From contig JAGYXB010001095.1 of NCBI GenBank assembly GCA_022495005.1, forward strand, positions 1,302,001 through 1,366,000: DNA of 64,000 bases, in the 5' to 3' direction. Shown one piece after another: positions 1 through 11,898 of the stretch. This DNA is from Rhyacophila brunnea (taxonomy: Eukaryota; Arthropoda; Insecta; Trichoptera; Rhyacophilidae). The position numbers were made by a program, and so were the translations under genes. How positions within the stretch are numbered: the first letter of the stretch is position 1; each line of letters begins with the position of its first letter. The notes beneath the pieces are model-generated. The model ran no database searches, had not been told where the DNA came from, and saw only the letters and a list, made by a program, of their open reading frames with translations.

Positions 1-296
1 GTAAAGCAAATAATCATGGCGTACTTATGGCCTTTCTGCTTCATAAATCTAATTAGTCAGCCAAATATGAAACTGCCGTAAAACGTATGATATCATGGTG
101 GAATTACTTTGTTAAAACTGTGAAGCATTGTTTTTTTTCCAATCTTTCTCATTTTTAATAATTTATGTGAAAAAATAAAATGAATCGACAACCTACACAT
201 GGGTATAAATCAAACTTCATTCAAACTCTATTTTATTATTTCTATATTTTCGCTTTTATTTTATTTTCCATAAAAACTGATAAAAAATTCAATCCC
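1..296. other. AT-rich DNA, no feature seen
   Basis: No open frame, repeat pair or RNA motif that I can support. It may hold the inner part of the element whose end lies at 297-378. Confidence 0.5.
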
Positions 297-378
297 GAAA
301 TCCCGGGATTATGTTTATCAATCCCGGGATTCATAGGTATCTAAAATAGTTCTGGATCCCGGGATTGGAATCCCTACC
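297..378. repeat. Cluster of AATCCCGGGATT palindromes, probable hAT-type terminus
   Basis: Three full copies of the core ATCCCGGGAT lie within about 70 bases, with a fourth partial one at the left edge. The right edge reads, on the minus strand, TAGGGATTCCAATCCCGGGA. Clustered ATCCCGGGAT motifs next to a TAGGGATT-like end recall subterminal repeats of some insect hAT elements. I do not find the matching left end, so this is a fragment or the partner lies outside the window. Confidence 0.4.
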
Positions 379-2216
379 TGTGATGTATCTAATGTTTCAT
401 AATGGTAAAATATTTTTTAATATGTACAAAATTTATGGAGATAAACATCTACCGGAATCTTTCCGTGAGACGAAGGGCTTTGTGGAAACCTTTCATACGT
501 CCCTATAAACCCTAAGCTCGTTACTTCGATCAGAATCTATCGGTAGAGTTGGAACAGATAAGAGATGTGGGTGGGATCCGGCTTACCCTTCTAGTAAACT
601 TTTTAGTCCATAAAATCGCCATCAGCTTAAATAAGCCGGGTCATACTGCCTAATATTATCGGAATTTATTTTTTAGAATGGCCTAACTCTTTTACTCCTA
701 AGCGTCGTCGATTACGTTTTGAAAAATATTACGGAAAAATGTCCAATGCTTCGGCTGTATAACGTTTTACCCCGGCAAAAGCCCTCGTCTATACCAGGGT
801 CCCGAGACCGAAATCAGAGTTTAAAATACTAATTCTGAAATTGTAAATTCTGCCCGGGAAAAAATTGATACTTATTATTATAATAGCATCATTTTAATGC
901 AGTTGATTTTATTATATTCCTCCATTTACGAGTATATCTATATTTTTTTTATGGCAAAAATTAAATATGTTGTGTACTGCTGTGTCGTTTTGTTATTTAG
1001 TATTTCGTGCGTTGTTTGGAGGTAAATTTCGTGATATACCAGAGATCTCAGAAACTACCGCTTCTTTTCTAGTATTGTGTAGTAACACAGTTTGAGATGT
1101 GTAGCCATTACATGGACAGCAGGCATTGTCTCTTTCTGTGCCTATATCTTTTTCAGTCCAGTAGGAATATAATATTTACTATGTATTTTCTTATAATAAC
1201 CTTTAAGCTAATAATACCGCCCATAAGGTTTCATCCCCTAAGGATCTAAACCCTAATGAGACCGGAATCATTATCAGGCAGACTCATATAAATATGAACA
1301 GGGTTGATTACGATAAATTTCAACTCCATAAGATAATTTTATAGTCACCCCTTTGACAACTTCCATAACAATAGTTGAGTATAATCATTTAGCCATTAAT
1401 ATAATATATAAATTCTTACATTTTGTCATACATACCATATATGATTAGTTATATAAATTAAACCAATCATCAGCACCATACTCACAGACAGAGATCATTC
1501 GAACTCAGTCCTTTGGCACTTCAAATGATATTTCAAATAAGACTTCTAACAAATGTAATATTTATATTAATAATAATCAGAACACTGATAATTAAAATTT
1601 ATCATACGTATGATACTTTAAGGATAATAAATAAGCACTGAGCAGCATCTTTAAAATAAATGATTAACTTTTTCTATTTTCAAATTTGAAAAAAAATGTA
1701 CCTAGGATTCCAGCGCACGTCCCGGACTAGAGATAAAATCGTCAAAGTCGGCAATAGGACAAATGATAAGCAATACCGTGTAGACCTGCCAATCCATGGA
1801 ATCGTTATTAGTTACTAGTTCGGTATCGCGATGGTAGCAATCGACACTCGAACAAAGAAAATGACAGATGATCGCGCTGGATGACTGCGGAATGAAAGAG
1901 ATGGGACGATTTGATTGCGAGCTTTCTTACTAGGTACTGTGATGAAAACGTTTTCTTGCCTCGACGCGTAGATTCTCAATAGAAACTCAAGCGACGAAAA
2001 TGTATACGTAGAGATAGCGTCATTTGAAATATGCGTATACAAATTTACTAAAATTATAGAAAAACAATGTCCTAAAACCTCAGATACCAACCTATAAATT
2101 CACAAAATGTCGCAGAAAAAATCTTGTACCGATTCAGATATCTTTCATTATACAAGCAAACAGCTGCTCCCTAATCAACAAATCTGTTATAGTAGTAAGT
2201 AATATAATATACACCC
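379..2216. other. No gene recognised
   Basis: AT-rich DNA. The stretch 1690-1960 is less AT-rich and contains a 91-codon minus-strand frame (1815-2090) whose product resembles nothing I know; it is most likely chance. Another GC-richer patch lies at 530-830. Confidence 0.5.
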
Positions 2217-2558
2217 TAGGGAAACAACTCAAAATTTTATGTTTTTGTGTTAATAATGCCATTCAATGTAGAAAAGTCTTTTCTTTATAATTCAATACAA
2301 AAATTATTCAAAAATTTCTTCAACAAGTCATAAAATCAAATAACCCTTTCTGGGATTAATTATTAATTCAATTTAAAACGGGAATGTCAGGGTTGATTAT
2401 TTGTTACACTGTAAAATTTTATTGTGCATTGCTGAGTTCATTTGAACTAAATAAAAAATATACTTACATATTTACTTAAAAAACCAAGGCCGTAAGATAA
2501 GAAGTAAGTTGTGCCAACGCCATTATCTTAAAACAAGGTATTTTGAGTTGTTTCCCTA
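2217..2558. mobile_element. MITE with 19-bp terminal inverted repeats
   Basis: The left end TAGGGAAACAACTCAAAAT is matched exactly in inverted orientation at 2540-2558. Weaker inverted similarity continues about 30 bases further in. The element is 342 bp with no coding potential. A clean target duplication could not be fixed, so the superfamily is open. Confidence 0.65.
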
Positions 2559-3785
2559 TAAAACTAAGGTATTGATTATTATATTATGAAATATTTAATA
2601 GGTTTATTTCTTCTTTCCAATTTTATTTTTTTACCACAAATCAACACGAAGTTTGCATATTTAGGATTTGTTTAACTTTTATTGAAATTAGAAATATTTT
2701 CATTTTGACATATTATTGCATTCATAAAATTACGATATCGTATTTATTTTAATATTGAAAAATATGACTATCATTGATTTATTACGTGAGATAAAGCATG
2801 CATATTGTTTTGCGAAGCAAACTTATACGACTACAGCTAGTATATAATTCGTAGTATTCCGTTTAATTAAATATAGGTATTCAATACTGTGAGAGTATTT
2901 TAAATGATTTGTGTACAATGAATTCAAATACATAATATGTATTTTAAATGTAAATAACATAATTTAAATTAATTATAATATATTATATAGGTACCTAATA
3001 TAAATATATTGATGTATGCAATAATTTCAATAATTTCTATAATATCTATATGCTAAATAGAAGGAAAAATAATATATGCATATAGGTATTACCAACCGCC
3101 CGCGGTTATAAAAAAACCTTTTCCGGAATCCAGAAAATCAGAGGGAAACGAAAAACCAAACCACATTAGGAATTGTTACAATTGAATCTCTTCTCCGTTA
3201 TGTTTGGCAAATTATGTTAGAGCGGCGGGGTCGACCGATGGCGGTCTCTAGGGTGGATTCAACTGAAGCTTTCCTCTACTCCGGAACTTAATGTTAAAAC
3301 GTTTTGAATTGCTGCTTTCCACAAAAGTCCATAAATGTTATAAAATGACAGTAGTTGTAATGTATAAAGTACTAAATTTTACCTTTCTTACTGGAGCGCG
3401 CCAAGTGGGGGTGTTAGGTGTGCGAAACCTAGGGCGGCATAATTTAGGGGGTGGCAAATCAGAAAAAAACATTTTTGTTTATGTTATTAAAATGTTATAT
3501 AATATGCTATTTAATGTTATCTATTCAATTCCATTGAATTAACTTTACGATGAAAAAAAATACTTATACATTATAATTAAATACTGTTTTGAATATTGTG
3601 CTTTTTCGAAGTCCATCAATACATCTATCGATTTAAGACACTTTACACTATAATTCAGAATGTTATATTATTTAATGGGTAAAGTATGTCATAATTCACA
3701 CACAATTAGTAATGAGAGGGACAGCGTCTCCTAACTATTTTTTTTAATTATGTAGGTACGTTACTTGTACTCGTTTAATCCTCAC
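2559..3785. other. No gene recognised
   Basis: AT-rich. A less AT-rich patch at 3100-3260 and a G-rich stretch at 3395-3450 (runs such as GTGGGGGTG and TAGGGGGTGG) look like old repeat debris. The 83-codon frame at 3291-3542 is low-complexity and has no recognisable domain. Confidence 0.45.
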
Positions 3786-4200
3786 CTTTTTTTTATAATG
3801 TAGTGAACATTACAAATTATTAATTTAAGACGTTTACAACATGACATTTAGAAACAAAGCAACATTATTAAAACGGTTTTGTATAAAAAAGAAATAGATC
3901 AGTATTGTGTTATTACACAGTTATTATACAGTAAAATATAAATTAGACACAAGATACAAGGAAGTACACCGAATGAGCTAAGCGGACCCTATTTTAAGAA
4001 TTTATAAAACAACGCCCACCTATACTCATCTTCACGTAGGTGGAATATACCTACCAACATCCGAAGCGAGTTGGTTGAACAGAGTTATTGCCCTCCCAAT
4101 TGGCATCACCAATGGCAGGTTATTTCTGTTTCTTGGGAGAACAAACAATTGATGCTCCCGATTTCTAAGATTGCTATTCTAATTATAACAAAGATACTTT
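3786..4200 (-). pseudogene. Jockey-like LINE, 3' end fragment
   Basis: Minus-strand translation of 4040-4200 gives pieces such as NLRNREHQLFVLPRNRNNL and MPIGRAITLFNQLAS, the typical C-terminus of Jockey-type reverse-transcriptase ORFs. The frame is broken before the end. A T-run at 3786-3794 on the plus strand is the likely poly(A) end of the minus-strand insertion. It is the same family as the copies at 36.2, 50.4 and 51.5 kb, with shared 3' UTR words such as GGAAGTACACCG and CCCTATTTTAAGA. It is 5'-truncated, as usual for LINEs. Confidence 0.7.
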
Positions 4201-5524
4201 TGAAATCAGACTTAATATGTCACTGCGCATAATTTAACTATGTAGGTATGCAAATAAATAAATCTTGATGTATTATTCCTAGCATCAAATACATGTCTTT
4301 AATTCATGTCGATAACGTTCAATGTCAAATACTTTTATGCTATTGAGTCTTCGCTACTGGCATTTTGACGCTACGCACTGAATAATTGTTTAGTAATAAA
4401 ACTTCGCTACTGGTATGAGTAGATCTTTATTTTAAGAGATATGAGCAATGCATACCTAGTCTACAAGAGCAAAATGAGAGTAGTATTATACGATGTCAGA
4501 TTCTGTGAATAATATTTCAATTCCTTTATCGTATATTCGCAGAGTCGAAAGAGAGTAGGAAGCGGAATGAATGGAAACCGGGATCGTCCGGGAGACCACA
4601 CGTGAGGCAGGATGTGCGGCCTGCCGGGTGCTCCGGAAGCCAGGACCCTGCGGGGAGGACGAGGCGCGCCGCAAATCATAAAACGAAAATATTACAAACG
4701 CTTTTGAAAGGACTCTGATAAAATAACGCCAATTTTTCGTCGAGGATTTTGGCCTAAATATAGGAAGCTGTCCGAAAAATAAAACCTTGGCACACTAACT
4801 AAGTAAGTTGTCGACAACCATTACATAGCGCTCTAATATTTTAATCAATGTCTTAATTTTGTACTTATAACATGGGGGTTTAATCTCCTAACTCACTTTA
4901 TTCTGCACCACATAAAATGACATGGAAATAAACTAATCCTGGCGCAAAAAGATAGCATTCGAATAGCGTAGGGTATCTGTGCTTATTTACGTGTATTAAT
5001 AAATATATTTTTATTAAAATTGTTTACAAATTAATTATCAAGTAAATTTCTATATTCACTTGTATATTATATTTTTAGTTTAAACACCGGGAAATACGTG
5101 AAAATGGCCCGAAATAGAGAAAATCGGTGAAATTAATCTGACAGATCGTGGGAAATTTCCTTCTTTTCTAAAATGTGGAAATTTCATCTAATCCTCCACC
5201 TTAAAAATTTATTTCATACTAAGTACATAAATAATCACCTAATGTAAATAGCGCAGTTAAGTTGGCACCTTCGTATTTCTTCCTGATATTATGCACGGCG
5301 GAAAAGACTTTTAAAACAAAACACAAAAAACCTTCCGGAAGCCTTCACTCTGCATTAAAATATGACACAGTGGAAACCCTATCGACGTGTTCATAAACAA
5401 TTTGTAAGCGAAAGCAGGGTGAATATAAAGGGGAAAAAAATGCCTCAACATCATGGTCCAAGGCATTCGTTACAACTGATCTAACTGGCCCAGGATAGGA
5501 AAATGTTCTACTGAAGTTAGGTCG
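4201..5524. other. No gene recognised; GC-rich islet at 4560-4675
   Basis: Mostly AT-rich. The islet at 4560-4675 is strikingly GC-rich for this window and is open on both strands for 60-70 codons, but neither product is recognisable. It may be a fragment of a foreign repeat or a processed copy. Confidence 0.4.
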
Positions 5525-5965
5525 TTAGCCTAGTACTGGACGAAATCCTCCCCTAGCTCCGTCCACTCTTCTCGGTCCATAGTTCTTCGCTATTACACAC
5601 GTCCACCAAGCTTTATGAGTTCGACTATCCATTAGATATTAGATATTAGTACCATTATATGACGGCATTTGTCCAACGGCTGTCCACTCGCTGAACCACA
5701 TGTCCAGTCCTTTGTCATTTCATCTGCTTAGCAACCTGTATTACATCACGTACTTCCATATCCATTGGTTTATTTTGTGATCTTTCCGCATTATGCCTAA
5801 TGCAATAAATTCCATACCACGTTGTGGAGGTACCAGCTACTCGTAATTTTTAGATTTCTTTTACATTAAGAGTCCATATTTCACACGCGTAGTCAGCACG
5901 CATTGATTGAACATTGAACGCATAAAACACAATGGGAAGTCACATTTGAAGATATTATTCAGGCG
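5525..5965 (-). pseudogene. LINE ORF2 C-terminal fragment
   Basis: Read on the minus strand, the stretch ending near 5535 encodes TMDREEWTELGEDFVQY, a standard C-terminus of insect non-LTR reverse-transcriptase ORFs. Upstream pieces keep the expected order: a LNVKEI-like word, a VRDVIQVAKQ-like word, then RTGHVVQR. Stops and frame breaks are scattered through it. It differs from the Jockey-like family and from the intact LINE at 15.2 kb. The family assignment rests on remembered sequence patterns. Confidence 0.6.
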
Positions 5966-6697
5966 CCCATATTATGATGATTTATTATGATATTATTTTA
6001 TATAATACCTACCACATTTTTACCATTATTCAATTCATTTACCGGCTATCAAAAGCAACAATATAAAATGATACAAGTTGTACGAAAAGTGTAAAAACTT
6101 TTAAATAATACGCTGTTTTTTGTAGGAAAAGTGTAATGACGTGTTATTAATTCTCCGCCTACGCGGCTTCAAGTTTCATGGCCTTATTGAAAATTGAAAT
6201 ATGTTCCATGTTGTGACGTTAGACCACAATGTAACGTCTGTATACATTTTCTAAGCGATTGGTTTAATGATAGGCAGCCAACCCACATTCTTTTTTCTAA
6301 AATAAAAGGGCTTTAATATTGCATGATAATCTTAGGATAATAAAACTGTATAAAAACAATTACTAAGTATATTGGATTAAAATTATATACAGATCTTTCA
6401 ATAAGCGCAATGCGTCAATAAAAAAATTCATCCCAACTCAGCCATTCTCGAACGATTGTAGAACAAATAAATGCCTCTCCTTGTTGTCACCAATCAACTA
6501 AACTTACTAAACTCTTAATCCATTATCACTATGTACTTCCGCTCTTGGTCGAAACCTCGAAGAAAGAAGAAGATAATACACGGCGACAATTCAAAAACCA
6601 AATTCAAACACGAACAACCGTACTAATTACACATTTTGTTGATATGTTATCTCGAAATCTTACATTTAAATTAATATTTCCTAGTAAAACTTCTTAA
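5966..6697. other. No gene recognised
   Basis: AT-rich DNA with no supported repeat partner or open frame. Confidence 0.5.
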
Positions 6698-7058
6698 GAG
6701 CATACATATTAAGTGAAACGAATAATTTTTAATAATAGGTGGGACGAAATTTCGCATTCGTCGCCAATCGCCGAGCGGCATTCGAGATGGGAGCACGTCG
6801 ATTTTTTTTGTGTTGGCGTCTTAAGAATATATTCTTATATCGTGTAAAGATGACTAAAAAACGTTATGCCTGTACTCGAAAAAGAAAACATATCAATGAA
6901 TATATTATTATTATAACTAATATAACAATAAAGATAACACTAAATGGACGCATGTTGAGTTTTTATGACAAATTATTTTCCGTTCGGCACGCGTAATTAG
7001 CACAATCCGCATAGTTACGATCTTTTTAGATCCTGCCTCAGCTGAGGGTATAGCCTTA
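6698..7058. repeat. Dispersed 350-bp repeat, copy 1
   Basis: It aligns end to end with 27761-28119. Shared landmarks in order are AAGTGAAACG, GACGAAATTT, TCGTGTAAAGATGACTAAAA, CGTTCGGCA, ACGATCTTTTTAGA and TATAGCCTTA. The second copy sits inside a SINE and so behaves as a unit. No terminal inverted repeat or coding domain is seen, and the class is unknown. Confidence 0.65.
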
Positions 7059-7168
7059 ATAGTTAGTGCGTTGAATGTGAATCAAATATCTGAAACCCAT
7101 CTGAAGTATCCTACAAGCTTATTTTAGAGAGCGTTCAGAAGAAATATTTTCGATGTCTTTATATATTA

Positions 7169-7306
7169 TGTATGATTGCTCGCTTGAACCTTGTATGTCA
7201 CCTCACCAGGGACGGTTTTTAATGCCGCAGTTCTGAATAATTTGCAGCCGTCAATCACCTGCATGACCGCAGCGGTGAACTTTTCTGGATCTAAACTGAA
7301 TCCTCG
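7169..7306 (-). other. Coding-looking open stretch, unidentified
   Basis: A 46-codon minus-strand frame between stops, less AT-rich than its surroundings. It reads like ordinary protein, with the pieces LDPEKFTAAVMQVIDGCK and TVPGEVTYKVQASNHT before a stop. There is no start codon at its head, so it could be a terminal exon, a retrocopy remnant or chance. I do not recognise the family. Confidence 0.25.
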
Positions 7307-7309
7307 CTA

Positions 7310-8040
7310 GGTTTGCTCTCCGCAGCCATTTACACTTTTTTTTATAAACATGTTTTTTAAATAAATAAAATAATAATAGGGTTTTGAATGAATTTTCGCG
7401 CCAATTGGACGCTATTGTCTGGTTGGGGCTAACATTATTTAAGTAAGTAAATAGTATGCAACTCTAAACCTTATTTTAATAATTCGTTATATTCATACTA
7501 CTGTTACGTAATAAAGTTTGTGGAATTACAGATTTTTCTAAAAAAATACTGTGTAACATTAATGTATTTCTACAAAAGATTATGAGAATTAAATACCTAC
7601 ACTTAGGTAATATCTCTGATACAGTTTACAAAACAAAAATATTGACATGCAAAAGAATATGTATTTCTTTGCCCTTTGAATGAGATTTACGTTTAAAAAT
7701 ACACTCGTCGTTATTTTTTTTAAAAATACAAATTATTCTAACGATGTTTATAATAATGACGTTAAGCAATTGTTTTTTTTTAATAATACACGACATTCTG
7801 AAAACATTATTAATATCGTTTGAAAAATGAAATTTGTATTACAACGGTTGGTTAGAAGCAATTTTGTACAGAAAATAACATTGTAGTCAGTTATTTAATA
7901 TAAAAAAAATATAATTATGTCATGACATACCTCGTCTTTGAATATTTTTTTAAGGTTACGCGTAGGTACATGACAAACTCTCGTTGCTGCCACAAATAAC
8001 AGGATGTCGAAAGTCTGCCGTTCAATGTAAGTACGTTTTA
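7310..8040. other. No gene recognised
   Basis: Very AT-rich, with many A and T homopolymer runs. No repeat or frame supported. Confidence 0.5.
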
Positions 8041-8262
8041 GACATGGTGGATATCATGCGGGGAGGTAACTTGTCGACCTATGACGTCGTGGATCCCGGG
8101 TCTCGCAAAAAAAATCACATGTTTTCCAATTTTCAATGTGTGTTGCATCCGGCTTTAAGCAAGTGGCAAACATACATTTCTCGTAAATACAAAAATCTGT
8201 TAATACAACTTGCTCTCTATTAAGACCCATATTAATTATGAATTTCTTAGAATCGGACATGG
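8041..8262 (+). mobile_element. tRNA-derived SINE, family 1, decayed
   Basis: It aligns with the better copy at 27.6 kb: a tRNA-like head (GGGGAGGTAAC as A-box remnant, GGATCCCGGGTC near the B box), then AAGTGGC, TTCTCGTAAA, TCTGTTAATACAA and GGACATGGT. The B box is badly mutated, so this copy should be silent. Open frames over it on both strands are incidental. Confidence 0.55.
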
Positions 8263-8658
8263 TTAAATAAAATGTAACCATATAAAAGTTCCTATTTTTG
8301 TGTTGGCAGTATTAAAAATATTAATTTCATTATAGACACTTTCTGTTCACGCTCTTGGTTTGCGTGATTGATAATCCAAATAATAATGGTTTATTGTAAT
8401 ACAAAAATAAGCTTGTAGCATTAATGCATAACTTTAAATCTCAGTGCGGACCTGGTAAGTAAATCCCAAAGCACTTGAATGAATATTGGTATAAATAAAT
8501 TTACAATATGAAATTCTATGTAGATAATTTAATCATTGTCCTTAGTACCCTTTTTATCAGCTTCACTTTAATTCACGTAAAGTAATACAAACTATTGATT
8601 TGGAAGAGCACTGATGAGTAGGTATTAAAATTGACCAATAGTTTTTCGCAATTATTAT

Positions 8659-8738
8659 GTCACTGCGTTGCATAGTGGTAATGCACGGATGGGGTGTAAA
8701 CCCGGGAGATGCAGGGTTCGATTCCCCGCCGAGGTGGC
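8659..8738 (+). ncRNA. tRNA-like Pol III unit in copy C
   Basis: It has an A-box-like GCATAGTGGTAATGC and a B-box-like GGGTTCGATTCCCC spaced as in a tRNA. GTCACTGCG at the start can partly pair with the closing CGAGGTGGC. A run of six T at 8743-8748 could stop RNA polymerase III. The fold is too poor in the anticodon arm to call a functional tRNA. Confidence 0.5.
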
Positions 8739-8779
8739 TTACTTTTTTCAAAAAAGTTTTTTTCTATTGGTTATAATAT

Positions 8780-9035
8780 CGTCACTGTTCTGGCAGAAGA
8801 CACTAATTAGAAAAAATGACATATTGAGTTAGTATGCAAAAGGTTCTTTATTTCAAACTTTACCGTTTGGAAACCTTCTTAATAAATAAACAGTCTTTAT
8901 TTTAAAGTCACCCTTTTTACGATTACTTAATAAACTCACATGATAGACCATTATTTCAAACATTTTAACAACTTCAAAGTCAAATTACTCAAAACTAGTA
9001 TTCTCCAGTTAGTGTGTTCTGCCAGAACAGAGACG
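8780..9035. mobile_element. MITE with CTGTTCTGGCAG inverted repeats, copy 1
   Basis: The ends CGTCACTGTTCTGGCAGAA and, inverted, CGTCTCTGTTCTGGCAGAA define a 256-bp non-coding element. It interrupts the LTR-like element. The homologous uninterrupted site at 19850 (GGTTATAATATATTTTCTC) shows a duplicated ATAT, though TA with a longer inverted repeat is equally possible. A second copy is at 12496-12723. Confidence 0.75.
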
Positions 9036-9150
9036 ATATATTCTCTCAGAAAGTGTTTTTCAAAATTATGTTTGTTTAATAATTATAATGATACATTCTT
9101 AAATCTTGTGAATTATTCGTTGAATAAAAGAAATAGTTAATTATAATACA

Positions 9151-10119
9151 AACTATATCTGTATAACGTGGACAGATAAAAATTATTTGTCAACATATTA
9201 TTTGATTACATTAATATTGTAACCACCATAATAATATATCGACCTGTGATTCGTTGTATTATTGTTATTTTAAGCGATTGACTAAAGCATGCCCGGTTTG
9301 ATTTTATTTGATATTGGCGCGTTTTTTGCATGACGCGCTCTGCGCTGCGGCGAAAACAAATAAAGTTTTTCGATTTTAGACATTGTTTCAGATAGGTACA
9401 TAAAAAAAGTCAGATGACCGTCACCCTTGCGAACACGAACAGACATTCCATTCAAAATGTAACTTATGTAGATTCATTTTTTCAGGACGAGCAAATGTAT
9501 AATGTCAAACACCTTTAAATAAATAAAAAAAATCAATTCCATAACCGCGTATATTGTATAATAATTATCATATACATGAGCTTTGTCAAATGTATAATAA
9601 TTATTTGTATCGTAATAAATGTGTTTTAAAAAATAGTGCCCATTATCAATAACCTACCCCTTAATTCTAAATTTTGTTCAGTATTCTACCATTCTCTGCA
9701 AAGTAGGTACCATAAGCTACCACAACTTATATGTCGAGTAAATAATAATTAACACATAGGGTAATAGGGTCAGAGAAGAGTTAATAGGTGTCCGAAATAG
9801 CTGTTCTTTTAGGTATGCGTAAACTCTCAACTCAGCGAAGAGTTCAGGATTAATTTCAAATCTGCAATACCGACCAAATTGTCTGCGGACGCCACCGGGA
9901 AAACAGAAAGTTTCCACATTTCTCCTTGAAAACTGCTGTTGTGGCAGGCAAACGTTTTACCCGGAACATTATCGCAACTATTAGGAGTACAGAAAAGCGC
10001 TTGGTATGAGAATACATAATATAAACATTATAATATCTGGTAGTGGTCAACAGTGTCTGTTGGACAAAAGTAAACAGATAGAATTGTAATAGATTATGCA
10101 ATAGTACCTACCTATATAC
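9151..10119. other. No gene recognised
   Basis: AT-rich, with a small GC patch near 9310-9350. Frames on the minus strand between 9717 and 10101 show no domain. Confidence 0.5.
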
Positions 10120-10889
10120 CAGTGGTCTTCAAACTCAATAAGGATGAGAGCTACTTTCAGATATTGAAATTGTCTGGTGAGCTACTTATACATATTCCTT
10201 CTTTATAATTTTTCATCATCGCCTTTATCGTACCATAATATTATATAATAGTATTATATTACATAAAATAAATCAGGACATCGAACTTCCAATAAAACAT
10301 AAAATACGTACATACTTTAATTATGTATATAGTATAAAATAAATGATAATTGAAAAATATCTTAAAAAAGGTTTGAGGAAAAGTAAAAATAATTAGTGAA
10401 AAGAATGGCATTCACTTTCCTCTGAATTTTTTTCAATTTTCGGTGAGTACCTTCTTACTCCAATCCGAATGCAATTAACAAGATGTAGGTACATCTGTGA
10501 GTCTGTTTCTGTATTTTACTCTTAAGCACCTTCATAATCGAAAACGTTGATTCACATAAGTAGGTAGAACAGAACAATGCCTTAATTTTGAGCGCAATTC
10601 GAATTAAATTGGATACTTTTCTGTTGGAACGAAATACCATACAGATTATATAGTTGAGGCAACATTCTTAAGCGATAAATCACATTTAAATTCAATTAAT
10701 TCCATTTCTGATGAAGGGCCATCTTCTTGAAAATTTTCGACGATACAGCTGGATAGTTTTTCATTTTGGAGCATAATAATAAAATTTGAGAAGCAAATTT
10801 ATAAATATGATAAAACATTCGTGAGCTAGGTACCGAAAATGCTGCCGCGAGCTACCGGTAGCTCGCGAGCGACCGTTTGGCGATCACTG
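10120..10889. mobile_element. Non-autonomous hAT element, TSD CTATATAC
   Basis: The ends CAGTGGTCTTCAAACT and, inverted, CAGTGATCGCCAAACG are flanked by a perfect 8-bp duplication CTATATAC (10112-10119 and 10890-10897), diagnostic of hAT. A 22-base palindrome centred on ACCGGT lies just inside the right end at 10846-10867. The duplication fits the hAT preference nTnnnnAn. It carries a remnant transposase frame on the minus strand. Confidence 0.88.
10455..10640 (-). pseudogene. hAT transposase C-terminal remnant
   Basis: A 61-codon minus-strand frame containing LFCSTYLCESTFSIMKVLKSK-like sequence. This is the conserved block of the hAT dimerisation domain, which in family members reads roughly LFGSTYLCEQTFS.MK..KS. 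Only this block survives of a protein normally several hundred residues long, so no activity is expected. It lies inside the element bounded by CTATATAC duplications, which independently supports the call. Confidence 0.75.
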
Positions 10890-10897
10890 CTATATAC

Positions 10898-11898
10898 AAT
10901 ATAAACATTTTTGTTTATCAGCTTTTTACAATAAAATTATTATTATTTTGTACAGAACATTGAGAATAAATTTATTGATCGTAGGTGTTGCTGATTTTTT
11001 TTCAGAAAACAGGAGTTTGTTCCATTATGTGAATTATCTTACACATTTGAATTAATTTAACGCGTTAGCCATTCCACGTGCGAGGAAGCGGCATTTTTAT
11101 GCTTTGTTCAGAAGCCGCTGTATCGACGTGCGGCCCTCTCACCTCGGTACAATAAAACACCTTAACTGCCCACGTGCAAGAATAAACATCATTGTCCGCT
11201 AAGGAGTCATAAATTGGCTACCAGTTACGTGCCGGGCCGGAGAAACCCAGCCCGGGGACTTGGCGAATCATCACGGCAACGTTTTAGACTACTTTAGATG
11301 AAGAGTTATTTGAAAAGTATTGAAAAATATACCTACTTGAAGATATCTTATTACCATAAATCATATTTATATGAACTATGCGCTGGATGCTTCCAGCTAA
11401 TCGGGCCAATAGCGAAAAACATTTACTACATATTATGATCGGTTAGCGTTTACCTTTAAATATTGTGTTCTGTTTCATAATTATTGATTAAAACATATTT
11501 TTTCTATTGAATACGGAATATTCATATAATTAAGTTATGTTGCAAACCTCAAAAAATATAGAAAGTAGTAATCGAACGAAAACCATTCAGTATCCGAATC
11601 ATCTCATCCATCATAATAATTATTACACTGTTTGTGTTTTTTAATAACTTACGAGAATTGATTAAAGGTTTTTTAAAATATAAATAATTAATAAAATATC
11701 ATGCGGTGGATTTTGGACGATTTAGTGGCGGTGGCTAGACGAAAGGAATACGGACGTCTGGGGGCTGTATCGATGAATGAAATGCAAGATAGAATACACG
11801 TACCTACGTAGTGATTTGAAGCAGAAACTAATAAGCTAGTTTAATATAAAGTATACACATATTCCAAAGCAAAGAGTACACTTGTTGTATAGACCCCT
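10898..11898. other. No gene recognised; GC-rich patch at 11090-11290
   Basis: Less AT-rich DNA at 11090-11290 includes a potential short stem (CCGGGC with GCCCGG around 11230-11262). I see no reading frame or known motif, so it may be unique host sequence. Confidence 0.4.

Larger units (their letters stand above)
8570..9150 (+). mobile_element. LTR-like element with tRNA-like unit (copy C), partial
   Basis: This is the right-hand part of the element described at 44108-44609: inner spacer (8570-8650), tRNA-like domain (8659-8738) and right terminal repeat (9036-9150, with CAAAATTATG, CTTGTGAATTATTCGTTGAA and an AATAAA signal). The terminal repeat is separated from the tRNA-like domain by a later MITE at 8780-9035. 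The left terminal repeat is missing or beyond recognition. Confidence 0.6.

Noticed and set aside
1815..2090. 91-codon minus-strand frame as a host gene
   Set aside because: Composition is random-like and no motif, splice signal or homologous domain is recognised.
8940..9140. 66-codon plus-strand frame
   Set aside because: It crosses from a MITE into the terminal repeat of another element.
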